Origin: Roseibium denhamense
GTDB lineage: Bacteria; Pseudomonadota; Alphaproteobacteria; Rhizobiales; Stappiaceae
DNA: 64,000 bases
Assembly (NCBI RefSeq): GCF_009711415.1
Contig: NZ_SMLZ01000109.1
Coordinates: 62,001-126,000, forward strand
Direction: 5' to 3'
The position numbers were made by a program, and so were the translations under genes. Every line of letters starts with the position of its first letter. Position 1 is the first letter of the stretch. The notes beneath the pieces were generated by a model. It ran no database searches and had not been told where the DNA came from. It saw only the letters and a list, made by a program, of their open reading frames with translations. Of the stretch, positions 51,181 to 59,672 are shown in pieces.

Positions 51181-52493
51181 GACTGCGGCCCCCTTCGGTA
51201 GGCTGCCCTGCGGGCAAGACTCCGCTTTCCAACGCAGTAACCAGGCGCATCATGCAGGCCTTCAAGGCCGGGCACGATTACCCGCACAACTTCAATTCCA
51301 GGAACCCGTCCCCCAAGATCGACAGCCACGACCTGCGATAGTCCAACGCGGCCGAGCTTCTGAAGCAGACAAGACACATCTTCCTCAAACGTCGAATGCG
51401 CGAAAGAGGGCGCTGAGGAAAACGTTCGCATCGATTTCGAAACACCGCTTTCGATCTGATCCCGATGTTTTCCGACCCGGTCCGGATTTCGGGCCGCTTC
51501 AAAGAAGTCACGGTGCGCATCATCACGCGCCCCGGCGATAAAGGTCAGTCTGGTTTGAGCTGCCTCGGTAAGAGCCCGCAACAAGGCGACGTCGCGTGTC
51601 AGATGGCATCCGCTTCCGTGGCTGCAATAAAATTGCCCGAGATGGTTCGGGTCGCGATCCGCAATCGTGCAGGAAAAGACCGGCAGGCCGATATCCGTGC
51701 TAATGTCCCAGACGCCTATCGCCTGATTGGCAGCCGACAGGAGGTCGATAGCAAACCGGCAGTCAGGATCGTCCACCGTTGCCAGATCCAGACGGCATTC
51801 AGAACTTTCCGGTCCGCCGGTTTCAGCCCACAAAGTCAAGGCGTCCCGCTCAATAAGTTCGCAGATGCCGTGACTGACCGCCTCGAGCCAATGATTACCA
51901 CTAGCGAGCCCATTTGAGCTCATTTGGAAATTCCCGCTGGTTGGCGGCAACGGATATGAGAAATTGGTGTGAACCGTTTCAAACGGCACCCACGTTGAGC
52001 GCCCGCTGTTCAATTCAGTCCCTTGGCACCAAAGAATTGGACGGAAAGGGTCGAAAATCCCGCCGACCATTCGCGGCAGACCTGCTACATCGATCACACT
52101 GCCGTCCTCCGACAGCTCCGCAAAGTGAGCGTGTCTCAAGGGAAGAGTGACATGTTCTGCGTGATAGCCCTCAATGGCCTCCATGATCCCCGATACACGT
52201 GCTGAATCGAGATTGAGGCCCTTGCCCTGCGATACAGAAAGAGAGCGGGCGTTTGGTCTATAGACTGCTACGACCGGCAACCCGATCGTATCGAGGCCGG
52301 TCACATTCGCAACGCGCGTGATACCAAATGTCTTGAGATGGGGCTTTAGGCGCTGCAGGGTCACGGCCGGCGAAACAAGGCGGTGTGTCCCGTGCACATG
52401 TTCTTTCGGCGTTGTATCAGAATGCTTCGAAGGTAGGACATCGCTACCCTCGAAGTTCATTCCCGGTCGAGCATCAGCAGATGTGCGGATCAT
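51177..52493 (-). CDS. ycaO: YcaO-domain peptide-modifying enzyme
   Basis: 438 residues. The YcaO ATP-binding motifs are intact: SQGKGLNLDSARVSGIMEAIE (residues 88-108), SNGLASGN (193-200) with EAVSHGICELIERDA (to about 218), and GSGCHLTRDVALLRALTEAAQTRL. YcaO enzymes use ATP to activate backbone amides, forming azolines, thioamides or amidines. The C-terminus (RRGPQS) lacks the proline-rich PxPxP tail of azoline-forming enzymes, and the neighbour is TfuA, so thioamidation is the better guess (inference). The ATG overlaps the stop of the upstream 94-residue peptide gene by 4 bp. Confidence 0.93.
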   Translation of the reverse strand: MIRTSADARPGMNFEGSDVLPSKHSDTTPKEHVHGTHRLVSPAVTLQRLKPHLKTFGITRVANVTGLDTIGLPVVAVYRPNARSLSVSQGKGLNLDSARVSGIMEAIEGYHAEHVTLPLRHAHFAELSEDGSVIDVAGLPRMVGGIFDPFRPILWCQGTELNSGRSTWVPFETVHTNFSYPLPPTSGNFQMSSNGLASGNHWLEAVSHGICELIERDALTLWAETGGPESSECRLDLATVDDPDCRFAIDLLSAANQAIGVWDISTDIGLPVFSCTIADRDPNHLGQFYCSHGSGCHLTRDVALLRALTEAAQTRLTFIAGARDDAHRDFFEAARNPDRVGKHRDQIESGVSKSMRTFSSAPSFAHSTFEEDVSCLLQKLGRVGLSQVVAVDLGGRVPGIEVVRVIVPGLEGLHDAPGYCVGKRSLARRAAYRRGPQS

Positions 52494-52774
52494 CCGCCAT
52501 CAGGTCCACCCTTGAGAACATCAAGATTGAGCAAGAAGCATGTTGCCCCAAAAATGCCGGGAACAGGCGTTTCCTCTGCTCCTCCAGCTGGAACAGTTGG
52601 AATACTCGCGGCCGCCGCGCCATTCTTCACAAGATGTTCAACGCGCTTGTTCGAATCAACCAAGTGCTTTTCTTGATTCATCCAAACATCTTTAGGAATA
52701 TGATAATATTGCCCATCACGAACGACTAGCAAGTCCTGCCTATAGTCCCAGGAAGTCTCATTTTCACCAGACAT
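52490..52774 (-). CDS. Candidate RiPP precursor peptide for YcaO-TfuA
   Basis: 94 residues, no family recognised. N-terminal part (1-50) is charged and leader-like (SWDYRQDLLVVRDGQYYHIP, KDVWMNQEKHLVDSNKRVEHLVKN). An Ala/Pro-rich linker follows (51-72, GAAAASIPTVPAGGAEETP), then a short hydrophobic C-terminus with the only cysteine, C79 (VPGIFGATCFLLNLDVL, residues 71-87), ending KGGPDGG. That layout, with the ATGA overlap to ycaO, is what a ribosomally made, post-translationally modified precursor would look like. The ATG at 52774 follows TGGGGTGG; a longer frame to 52840 runs through the predicted promoter. Alternatively it is an accessory subunit of YcaO. Confidence 0.65.
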   Translation of the reverse strand: MSGENETSWDYRQDLLVVRDGQYYHIPKDVWMNQEKHLVDSNKRVEHLVKNGAAAASIPTVPAGGAEETPVPGIFGATCFLLNLDVLKGGPDGG

Positions 52775-52811
52775 GCACCACCCCAAATTTTGAGAAAAAG
52801 AATCGCTACTA

Positions 52812-52840
52812 AAAATATCAAAACACGGCAAAACTATCAA
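52812..52840 (-). promoter_or_regulatory. Predicted housekeeping promoter of the peptide-ycaO-tfuA operon
   Basis: Minus strand TTGATA (52840-52835) and TATTTT (52817-52812) with a 17-bp spacer, about 37 bp before the ATG at 52774, in AT-rich DNA. A reasonable sigma70-type match; its activity is unknown. Confidence 0.45.
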
Positions 52841-53119
52841 TATTTTTGGGGAAATTGATGCATCAAGACTTTCTATTAATCGCAGAAAGCATCTCCAAAC
52901 GGATCATTTTTAATTCAGTAAAAGGATCAGTTCAACATAAGTTTATAGAATTTTCGTGTAACCTAGCGGCAAGGTTGAAGCTGATCGGTCAATGACATAT
53001 AAAATTTGAAACATGTCAAATCTGCTTATCCGCCGCGACGGCGGTGCGCAACGGCCGAGTTTTTTTGGCCTTGCTGGCTTTGGGGCAATAAAGCTGGGTT
53101 AATCGTCGGGGCAACAAAC
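52841..53119. other. Divergent gap, peptide operon / GGDEF gene
   Basis: About 280 bp, AT-rich in the left two thirds and GC-rich near the GGDEF gene. It should contain the promoter of the rightward gene. The open frame of that gene runs back to 53006, but this part (many W, C and R) does not look like protein of the family. Confidence 0.4.
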
Positions 53120-54043
53120 ATGACCATTACCTATGCCGCAATTTCCGATGACGGGACAATCCAGGGCGATGCCACCCTCATTTTGGAAGACAGCGCGAAG
53201 CGGCGTCCGGCGGATGAAGACAGAAAACCGGGAATCGTGTTCATCGACGGTTTGGACACCGGCCGGTCCTTCATCTTCACAAAACCACAAACAGTGATTG
53301 GCCGCTCCAAGGACAGTGACATCAAAGTGCGTGAGCGGGACATCAGCCGCCGCCATGTCATGTTCGATGTTGCGGATGATGGTGTTCAAGTCATCGACCT
53401 CCGGTCCCGGAATGGGGTCTACGTGAATGGCATCCCCGTTGAACGCCAGTATCTTGAAAACAATGATGTCGTGCAGATCGGGTCTGACGTCTCGATCCGG
53501 TTTTCGATGCTCACCAGTGCCGAAATCGAGTTTTTGAAGGAGATGTACCGGGCTGCGGTCTACGATAGCTTGACGGATACGTATAACCGCCGCCATTTCC
53601 AGAACGTTCTGGAAAATTGCTATGATCACCGCTTCAAAAAGAAATCACGATTGGCGTTGCTGATCGTCGACATCGATCACTTCAAGAGGCTCAATGATAC
53701 ATTCGGCCATCAGATCGGCGACAGGGCCCTGTGCCATGTGGCGAGCTTGATCAAGGATGCCGTCCGCAACGGTGATACGGTTTGCCGGTATGGAGGAGAA
53801 GAATTCGCAGTCCTTCTTATGGATATCGACCTTGAAAGGGCGAAGGAAATCGCGGAACGAATTCGCATGGCCGTTGAAGAAAACCCCATGGTGACGGAAA
53901 GCTTCATCATCCCCATGACGGTTTCGGTCGGTGGTGCTGCCATCGATGAGGCGGCCACGGATCCGGAAAGACTATTCGGCCTCGCCGACAGCCGCATGTA
54001 CGGCGCAAAGCAGGCAGGCAGAAACAAAGTGTTCACAGGCTAG
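53120..54043 (+). CDS. FHA-GGDEF diguanylate cyclase
   Basis: 307 residues. FHA domain at about 45-125 (TVIGRSKDSDIKVRERDISRRHVMF and LRSRNGVYVNGIPVE), which binds phosphothreonine peptides. GGDEF domain at about 140-305 (DSLTDTYNRRHF, LLIVDIDHFKRLND, YGGEEFAVLL), with the inhibitory I-site RNGD five residues before GGEEF. It should make c-di-GMP and be product-inhibited. The FHA module suggests control by a Ser/Thr kinase; one lies 4.3 kb to the left. The ATG at 53120 is chosen because upstream sequence is not domain-like. A strong terminator follows. Confidence 0.92.
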   Translation: MTITYAAISDDGTIQGDATLILEDSAKRRPADEDRKPGIVFIDGLDTGRSFIFTKPQTVIGRSKDSDIKVRERDISRRHVMFDVADDGVQVIDLRSRNGVYVNGIPVERQYLENNDVVQIGSDVSIRFSMLTSAEIEFLKEMYRAAVYDSLTDTYNRRHFQNVLENCYDHRFKKKSRLALLIVDIDHFKRLNDTFGHQIGDRALCHVASLIKDAVRNGDTVCRYGGEEFAVLLMDIDLERAKEIAERIRMAVEENPMVTESFIIPMTVSVGGAAIDEAATDPERLFGLADSRMYGAKQAGRNKVFTG

Positions 54044-54054
54044 CGGCAAAAGAA

Positions 54055-54089
54055 AAAAGGCCGGCCCGGGGAACACGAACCGGCCTTTT
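54055..54089. terminator. Bidirectional terminator between convergent genes
   Basis: Perfect 10-bp stem aaaaggccgg (54055-54064) and ccggcctttt (54080-54089), with A and T runs on either side, between the GGDEF gene and the leftward aldehyde dehydrogenase gene. It can serve both. Confidence 0.88.
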
Positions 54090-54117
54090 GAGTTACGAAG
54101 CTGCCCGCTTTGACGAA

Positions 54118-55611
54118 TTAGGCAATCTTCGCTGCAACGCTTTTGGTCTTGCAGTAGCTTTTCAGCCCCTCAATTCCCTTTTCGCGGCCAAAGCCCGATT
54201 TCTTGTTGCCGCCGAAGGGCACTTCGATGCCACCGGCGAAGTATTCATTGATGTAAATCTGGCCTGCATCAATCTTCCGTGCCATCTGGTGCGCCTTCGC
54301 GAAATCCTTGGTGTAGATCCCGGCAACAAGACCATATTGGGAGTCGTTGGCCAGCTGCAGCGCATGCTCGGCATCTTCGGCAATCTGCACGGTCAGGACA
54401 GGGCCGAAGATCTCTTCCTGCGCCAATTCGTCTGATGCATCGACCGCATCCACAATTGTCGGCTCGAAGAACCATCCATCGCCAGTGCCAGGTACACCTG
54501 TCACATTGCCACCCGCAACTATCTTGGCCCCGCGGGCCTTCGCCCGCTCAACAAACCCGGCAATCTTGGCCAGGTGTTCGGAAGAGTTGACCGGCCCGAC
54601 ATCCGGTTTGTCCAGCCCATGCCCGAGTTTCAGGTCTTTGGTCCGCTGCACCAGCGCCTCCATGAAAGGGGCGTGGATGCTGCGCTCAATCACAAGCCGG
54701 GAACCAGCGGAGCAGATCTGACCGGCATTTTCATAAATGGCCCCCAGGACACCCGAAACCGCCTGGTCCAAGTCACAATCCGCCAGAACGACCACCGGAG
54801 ATTTACCGCCGAGCTCTAGTACAACACGGGTAATGTCGTCGGCAGCGGCCTTCATGACACGCTTTCCGGTCTCAACAGAACCTGTGAACGTGATGTGGTC
54901 GACGCCCGGGTGCTGGGTGAGGGGTGCACCGACTTCGGCGCCGGTTCCAGTCACGACATTGCAGACACCGTTGGGAAGTCCGGCATCGCTAAGAATCTTT
55001 GCAAGAAGAAGAGCTGTGAAGGGCGTTTGTTCCGCGGGCTTCGCAACAACTGTGCAACCGGCTGCCAAGGCGGGTGCAAAGCCGCGTGCGGCCGTGGAGA
55101 TCGGGAAGTTCCATGGGATGATATGCGCTGTAATCCCTACCGGCTCATGAATGGAGTATCCGACATAGTCCGGCCCAAGCGGGAAGCTGTCCCCCTGCAA
55201 CTTATCGCAAGCGCCGGCGTAGTACTCGAAAGTCCGCGCCGCGCCGCGCACATCCCCCTCCGCTTCCTGAAGAGGCTTGCCGCTGTCCAGGCTTTCAACC
55301 ACAGACAAAAGATCACTGTTTTCCAAAATCAATTTAGCGGCTTTTTGCAAGATCCGGCACCGCTCGACTGGTGCAAGGTCGCGCCAGACCGTTTCGAAAG
55401 CATACCTGGAAGAAACCACCGCCTTGTCGACGTCTCCCGCATCGCCTGCGGTAAATCTGGCGAAGGCCTTCCCCTTGCCAGGATCGAAACTCTCCATTGT
55501 CCGGTTGTGCGACGGCTCCACGAACACGCCATCGATAAAGTGCCCGCTCGGCAGGGCACTTAACGTTCCGGTTTCTTGGTATTCCTTAATCAGCTCAGCA
55601 GATTTCGACAT
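54118..55611 (-). CDS. NAD(P)-dependent aldehyde dehydrogenase
   Basis: 497 residues, the usual length. Cofactor region ITAHIIPWNFPIS and VAKPAEQTPFTAL, glycine motif FTGSVETGKRV, general base in VVLELGGKSPVVV and catalytic cysteine in NAGQICSAGSRL. The C-terminal phrase PFGGNKKSGFGREKG is typical of betaine-, gamma-aminobutyraldehyde- or hydroxymuconic-type enzymes. It is 3 bp downstream of the enolase-superfamily gene, so the two form an operon divergent from the MocR regulator. The aldehyde is not identifiable from sequence; context suggests an amine-, alcohol- or sugar-acid-derived one. Confidence 0.92.
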   Translation of the reverse strand: MSKSAELIKEYQETGTLSALPSGHFIDGVFVEPSHNRTMESFDPGKGKAFARFTAGDAGDVDKAVVSSRYAFETVWRDLAPVERCRILQKAAKLILENSDLLSVVESLDSGKPLQEAEGDVRGAARTFEYYAGACDKLQGDSFPLGPDYVGYSIHEPVGITAHIIPWNFPISTAARGFAPALAAGCTVVAKPAEQTPFTALLLAKILSDAGLPNGVCNVVTGTGAEVGAPLTQHPGVDHITFTGSVETGKRVMKAAADDITRVVLELGGKSPVVVLADCDLDQAVSGVLGAIYENAGQICSAGSRLVIERSIHAPFMEALVQRTKDLKLGHGLDKPDVGPVNSSEHLAKIAGFVERAKARGAKIVAGGNVTGVPGTGDGWFFEPTIVDAVDASDELAQEEIFGPVLTVQIAEDAEHALQLANDSQYGLVAGIYTKDFAKAHQMARKIDAGQIYINEYFAGGIEVPFGGNKKSGFGREKGIEGLKSYCKTKSVAAKIA

Positions 55612-55614
55612 GAA

Positions 55615-56721
55615 TTAGCGCTCCAGGGAACTGATTTTGTAAATGGATTTTGCGAGCCATTCCGGATTGACCTCAACACCCCAACCGGGCGCATCGGTAA
55701 CGATGGCATGTCCGTCAACAATATCGAATGGCGAGTTGACGAACAGATCGTACTGCCATGGGTAGTAGTCTTCCTGTTCGATGGAAAACTCCAGATACTT
55801 GCCGGCATTGGGGATCGCGCGGAGCAGGTGCATTGTAAAGAGGGTCACCAGGGAGAGGTTGGCGGCGTGCGGTGTGCACGGGATACCGGCTTCATGGGCC
55901 ATTTGGGCCACTTTCATCGTCCGGATCATACCGCCGAGATAGCAAATGTCCGGTTGAATGATGTCAACAACGCGCTGATCGATCATCCGCTTCCAGTCGA
56001 CCAGAGAACAGTCCTGTTCGCCGCCTGTTACATCTATTTCAAGCGCATCGGTGACCTGTTTTGTCTGGTCGTAATGCCAGTAAGGGCAGGGCTCTTCAAA
56101 GTGCGAAATACCGTTATCCTGCAGAAACTTGCCGACCTCGATCGCTTTGCCTGGTGAGTAACAGGAGTTTGCATCAACAAGCAGCGCAGTGTCTTCGGAA
56201 AAGGCCTTGCGCATGGTCGGAACAATCTCTTCGGTCCGGCCGGGCCATTCGTCCTGATCCCGGCCGCATTCAGCGCCAATCCGGAACTTGAATGCGGTAA
56301 ATCCAAAGTCATCCTGTTGTTTTTTCAGGCGGTCAGCCTCGTCCTTCGCGGTAATATCCCGCTTCATGGAAGACCCGTAAGCGCGCACTTTTCCAGGCGT
56401 TCCGCCCAAGAGTTCGCAGACCGGTTTTCCTTCCAGCTTGCCGCGCAGATCAAACAGAGCCGTATCCAGACCGCCCATCGCGCGCCGCAGGTAGGAACCT
56501 GGGAATTTGTGCTCCCGGTCCGGAATGATGTCCATGAGATGGGCGCTATTGAGCGCATCTTCTCCAAGCGCGTAAGGCGCCACTTGCCGGTGAACCACCT
56601 CGGCCGTGATGTCGGCATAGTACGGCGCGACCTGGCCCCAACCGGTAGAACCGTCTTCGCCGGTCACACGGACGAAACAGACAAACTCATTGGTGAAAGT
56701 TTCAATGGATTGGATTTTCAT
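55615..56721 (-). CDS. Enolase-superfamily dehydratase/racemase (mandelate racemase-like)
   Basis: 368 residues with the capping domain plus TIM barrel of the muconate-lactonising/mandelate racemase group. Barrel residues visible: the K-x-R variant of KxK in FKFRIGAE, metal ligands in LLVDANSCYS, HFEEPCPYW and VTGGEQDCS, a possible acid/base in DIIQPDICYLGG, and the C-terminal TPHAANLS histidine. Likely reaction: proton abstraction followed by dehydration or epimerisation of a carboxylic acid such as a sugar acid or amino-acid betaine. The exact substrate cannot be read. Co-transcribed with the aldehyde dehydrogenase. Confidence 0.85.
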   Translation of the reverse strand: MKIQSIETFTNEFVCFVRVTGEDGSTGWGQVAPYYADITAEVVHRQVAPYALGEDALNSAHLMDIIPDREHKFPGSYLRRAMGGLDTALFDLRGKLEGKPVCELLGGTPGKVRAYGSSMKRDITAKDEADRLKKQQDDFGFTAFKFRIGAECGRDQDEWPGRTEEIVPTMRKAFSEDTALLVDANSCYSPGKAIEVGKFLQDNGISHFEEPCPYWHYDQTKQVTDALEIDVTGGEQDCSLVDWKRMIDQRVVDIIQPDICYLGGMIRTMKVAQMAHEAGIPCTPHAANLSLVTLFTMHLLRAIPNAGKYLEFSIEQEDYYPWQYDLFVNSPFDIVDGHAIVTDAPGWGVEVNPEWLAKSIYKISSLER

Positions 56722-56852
56722 ATTTATTTCAGATCCTTAGCCGACGTCATTCGGCCCGCAGTTGTCCATCATTAGATGCCACCCTACTCATAATTGGACT
56801 TGAATTAAGGTCCGTTTTGCGCAAAGTCTCATACCAATTTTGGAGACACTGA

Positions 56853-58340
56853 ATGAAACGGCATGCCGGCGCCGTGCTATCGTCGATAAAAATCGACAAG
56901 GCCGCGGGGAAGAAACGCTCAATCCAGCTTTACATGGCTTTACGCGATTTGCTGCTGACGGGCGCGCTCACGCCCGGCGACCGTCTGCCGGCAACGCGAA
57001 CGCTGGCGCAAGAAATCGGTGTTTCCAGAACAACGGTCATCGACGCTGTCGACCGCTTGACGTCGGAAGGGCTGCTTGAGGCGAGGGTCGGGTCCGGGAC
57101 CTATGTCAGCGAAGCTTTGACGGCGAGGCTCGCCCCAAAACCGGCGGCGAACTCGAATGACGTTGCCCAGGTTGCCCCGCGGCTATCACATGCCTCCAAA
57201 CATGCCATCCCCGACTTCACACCACGCGCACGCCTTCCTCACAAATCCCAGGCATTTGTAACTGCCCTGCCGGCCCTTGACGCCTTCCCAATGGGACAAT
57301 GGGCAAAGCTCTCCGCCCGGCATTGGCGCAAGACGAGGGACGAAATTACCAGCTATGGCGAGGCCTTTGGGTATGCACCGCTGCGTCAGGCAATCGCCCG
57401 CCAGCTCAATGCATCGCGCGGCATAAAATGTGACCCTGGCCAGATCTTCATCACCAATGGCGCACAGCGTGCATTCTCGCTTGTTGGCGGCCTGCTCGTT
57501 AATCCGGGCGAACCGATCTGGTTCGAAAACCCCGGTGCAATCGGGGCACGCAATGCCTTTGTTGCAATTGGCGCGAACCCAGTCGCGGTCGATGTCGACG
57601 GAGAGGGATTATGTGTCGAGGACGGTTTGTCAAAGGCCCCGCATTTCCGGCTGGCGTTCGTCACCCCGTCTCATCAGCAACCTATGGGCTGCGTGATGTC
57701 GCTGCCCAGGCGGCTGGCTTTGTTGAAGGCCGCCAACGAAGCGGACGCCATGATTGTCGAGGATGATTACGATGGCGAATTCTATTACGGCGACCAGCCG
57801 CCACCGACCTTGAAAAGCATCGACACCCATGGCCGCGTCATCTATGTCGGCACGTTTTCGAAGTCTTTGTTTCCGGCGCTTCGGCTCGGGTTTGTACTTG
57901 TTCCGGACGGCCTTGTGGAGAGTTTTGCAAGGGTCTGCCAGACTTGGCTCAGCGGTGTTCCAACCGTGACCCAGGCGATTGTCGCTGAATTCATGGATGA
58001 GGGCATGTTTGCCACTCACATCCGAACCATGCGTCAGCTTTACAAGGAACGCTATGAGATCTTGATGCGGGAATCGGCCAGCTTGGCTGGCGACATCGAC
58101 ATGCAGGCAACATCGAGCGGCTTCCATACTCTCGGTCTCTTGTCCAACAGTTTGGATGAGGAAAAACTGGTTGCAAAATCGGCCGAGCACGGGATCACGA
58201 CGGTGCCCCTCTCACGCTATACATTACGCAGTCTTCCACAACGCGGGTTGGTGCTTGGATTTGGCAGCGCCGCAGCCGATGAAATCCGCAAGGGAATCCA
58301 GACGCTCAAAACGATCCTCCCCGCATGCCGCGCAAGTTAG
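56853..58340 (+). CDS. MocR-family PLP-dependent transcriptional regulator
   Basis: 495 residues: N-terminal GntR winged helix (about 20-90: LYMALRDLLLTGALTPGDRLPATRTLAQEIGVSRTTVIDAVDRL, LLEARVGSGTYV) fused to a fold-type I aminotransferase-like domain, with the PLP-binding lysine in YVGTFSKSLFPALRLGF. It probably controls the divergent aldehyde dehydrogenase/dehydratase operon and perhaps the following ABC importer, responding to an amino compound. The ATG has GGAGAC upstream. A 131-bp region separates it from the divergent operon. Confidence 0.92.
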   Translation: MKRHAGAVLSSIKIDKAAGKKRSIQLYMALRDLLLTGALTPGDRLPATRTLAQEIGVSRTTVIDAVDRLTSEGLLEARVGSGTYVSEALTARLAPKPAANSNDVAQVAPRLSHASKHAIPDFTPRARLPHKSQAFVTALPALDAFPMGQWAKLSARHWRKTRDEITSYGEAFGYAPLRQAIARQLNASRGIKCDPGQIFITNGAQRAFSLVGGLLVNPGEPIWFENPGAIGARNAFVAIGANPVAVDVDGEGLCVEDGLSKAPHFRLAFVTPSHQQPMGCVMSLPRRLALLKAANEADAMIVEDDYDGEFYYGDQPPPTLKSIDTHGRVIYVGTFSKSLFPALRLGFVLVPDGLVESFARVCQTWLSGVPTVTQAIVAEFMDEGMFATHIRTMRQLYKERYEILMRESASLAGDIDMQATSSGFHTLGLLSNSLDEEKLVAKSAEHGITTVPLSRYTLRSLPQRGLVLGFGSAAADEIRKGIQTLKTILPACRAS

Positions 58341-58451
58341 ACCGAAGCAAATTGGTCTGCTAAAATATTCGCAATGGATATATTTGACAGGCCAATTCAA
58401 TCTTACGCTTTCTGGTGGTGCGTTTACAGAAATGCATTCTAGGAGGACGTT

Positions 58452-59528
58452 ATGCATATCAAAACGACAATGGCCGGTCTTTTGGCAGCGACAATGCTGG
58501 CTGGGGTAGGCTCCGCGCAGGCGGAAACACTGCGCTTGTTGACCTGGGGCTCCTATGCGCCGGATGTACTGGTACAAAAATTCGAAGAAGAATATCCGGA
58601 CATCGACGTTGAAGTCACCTTCTCCAACAACGAGGAAATGATTGCCAAGCTGCGCGCAACCGGCGGCGCAGGGTTCGACCTTGCTCAGCCCAGCCACGAC
58701 CGTATCTACGCAGCTCAGCTGGAGTACGACATCTACAAGCCGCTTGATCTGTCCAAGATCAACACAGATGTGCTTGAAGCCAAACTGCTCGCCGGTGTGA
58801 AGGAAAACACAACAATCGACGGCGAGGTCTATGCCGTTCCACACCAGTGGGGCACATCCGGCTTGATGGCCGAAAAGACAATGGCACCGGATTTTTCGAG
58901 CTGGGCAGATCTTTGCGATCCGCAATATGCCGGCAAGACATCCATGCGTCTGAAGCGGACCATTCTGCTAGGCACCGCTTTCTCCATGGGTGAGAATCCG
59001 TTCGAAGCCTATTCGGATCTTGAGAAGTACCAGGACATTCTGGACAAGGTCGCGGACAAGCTGATCGAGTGCAAGGCCAACATCAAGGCCTACTGGAAGG
59101 GCGGCGATGACCTTTCCGCCATGATGTTGTCGGGCGAAATTGTTGCATCAGAAACCTGGGACTCCACCGCCTACAAACTATTCGACCAGAACGAAAACAT
59201 TGTTTTCATTCCGCCTAAGGAAGGCGCACTGGCCTGGATCGATACCTTTGCTCTTCCACGCAAAGCAAAGGCCGACGATGCCGCTTACAAGTGGATCAAC
59301 TTCGTTCTGCGTCCTGAAAACGTCACTCTGATGTCCGGAAGCACGGGTGCCATTGCCGCCGTTCAGGGCGGCAAGGATCTTCTCCCCGAGGACAAAAAAG
59401 CAGCGGTCAACGCCGCCTTCACAGATGCGGACATCGACAATCTCAAGTTCTTTGCCAACATTCCTCCGGGCGTTGAGGACATGGAAGGCAAGACCCTTGA
59501 GAAAATCAAGGCAGCGACAGGCGGTTAA
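58452..59528 (+). CDS. potD: Periplasmic binding protein, spermidine/putrescine (PotD) type
   Basis: 358 residues with a Sec signal peptide (TTMAGLLAATMLAGVGSAQA, cleavage before ETLRLL). The mature protein starts with the PotD-like TLRLLTWGSYAPDVLVQKFEEEYPDIDVEV and contains FDLAQPSHDRIY, VYAVPHQWGTSGLMAE and KADDAAYKWINFVL. GGAGG precedes the ATG. It would feed the Pot-type permeases downstream. The family also carries other amines and small organic solutes, so the ligand is open; neighbouring GMC oxidoreductase and aldehyde dehydrogenase point to an alcohol- or amine-containing compound. Confidence 0.88.
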   Translation: MHIKTTMAGLLAATMLAGVGSAQAETLRLLTWGSYAPDVLVQKFEEEYPDIDVEVTFSNNEEMIAKLRATGGAGFDLAQPSHDRIYAAQLEYDIYKPLDLSKINTDVLEAKLLAGVKENTTIDGEVYAVPHQWGTSGLMAEKTMAPDFSSWADLCDPQYAGKTSMRLKRTILLGTAFSMGENPFEAYSDLEKYQDILDKVADKLIECKANIKAYWKGGDDLSAMMLSGEIVASETWDSTAYKLFDQNENIVFIPPKEGALAWIDTFALPRKAKADDAAYKWINFVLRPENVTLMSGSTGAIAAVQGGKDLLPEDKKAAVNAAFTDADIDNLKFFANIPPGVEDMEGKTLEKIKAATGG

Positions 59529-59553
59529 TCCGGCCATATAACACGCTGTTAAG

Positions 59554-59581
59554 ACTGCCGGGCACCTGAGTGCCTGGCAGT
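59554..59581 (+). promoter_or_regulatory. Intercistronic hairpin after the binding-protein gene
   Basis: Twelve-bp stem actgccgggcac (59554-59565) and gtgcctggcagt (59570-59581) with one G-T pair and loop CTGA, 25 bp after the stop. No T-run. It probably protects the binding-protein message or partly limits read-through to the ATPase gene, like the hairpin at 6204-6229 in the agl operon. Confidence 0.65.
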
Positions 59582-59672
59582 TGCTGCTCTTAAGACCCAA
59601 AAAACAATAACGGGACATGCCCGCCAGGCGGCATCCGGCCCGAAAACCAAACATTCCAGTGGGCACGCGTTC

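Noticed and set aside
52385-52729. Plus-strand open frame over the small-peptide gene
   Set aside because: Antisense to the peptide and ycaO start; lacks a ribosome site and composition is not protein-like.
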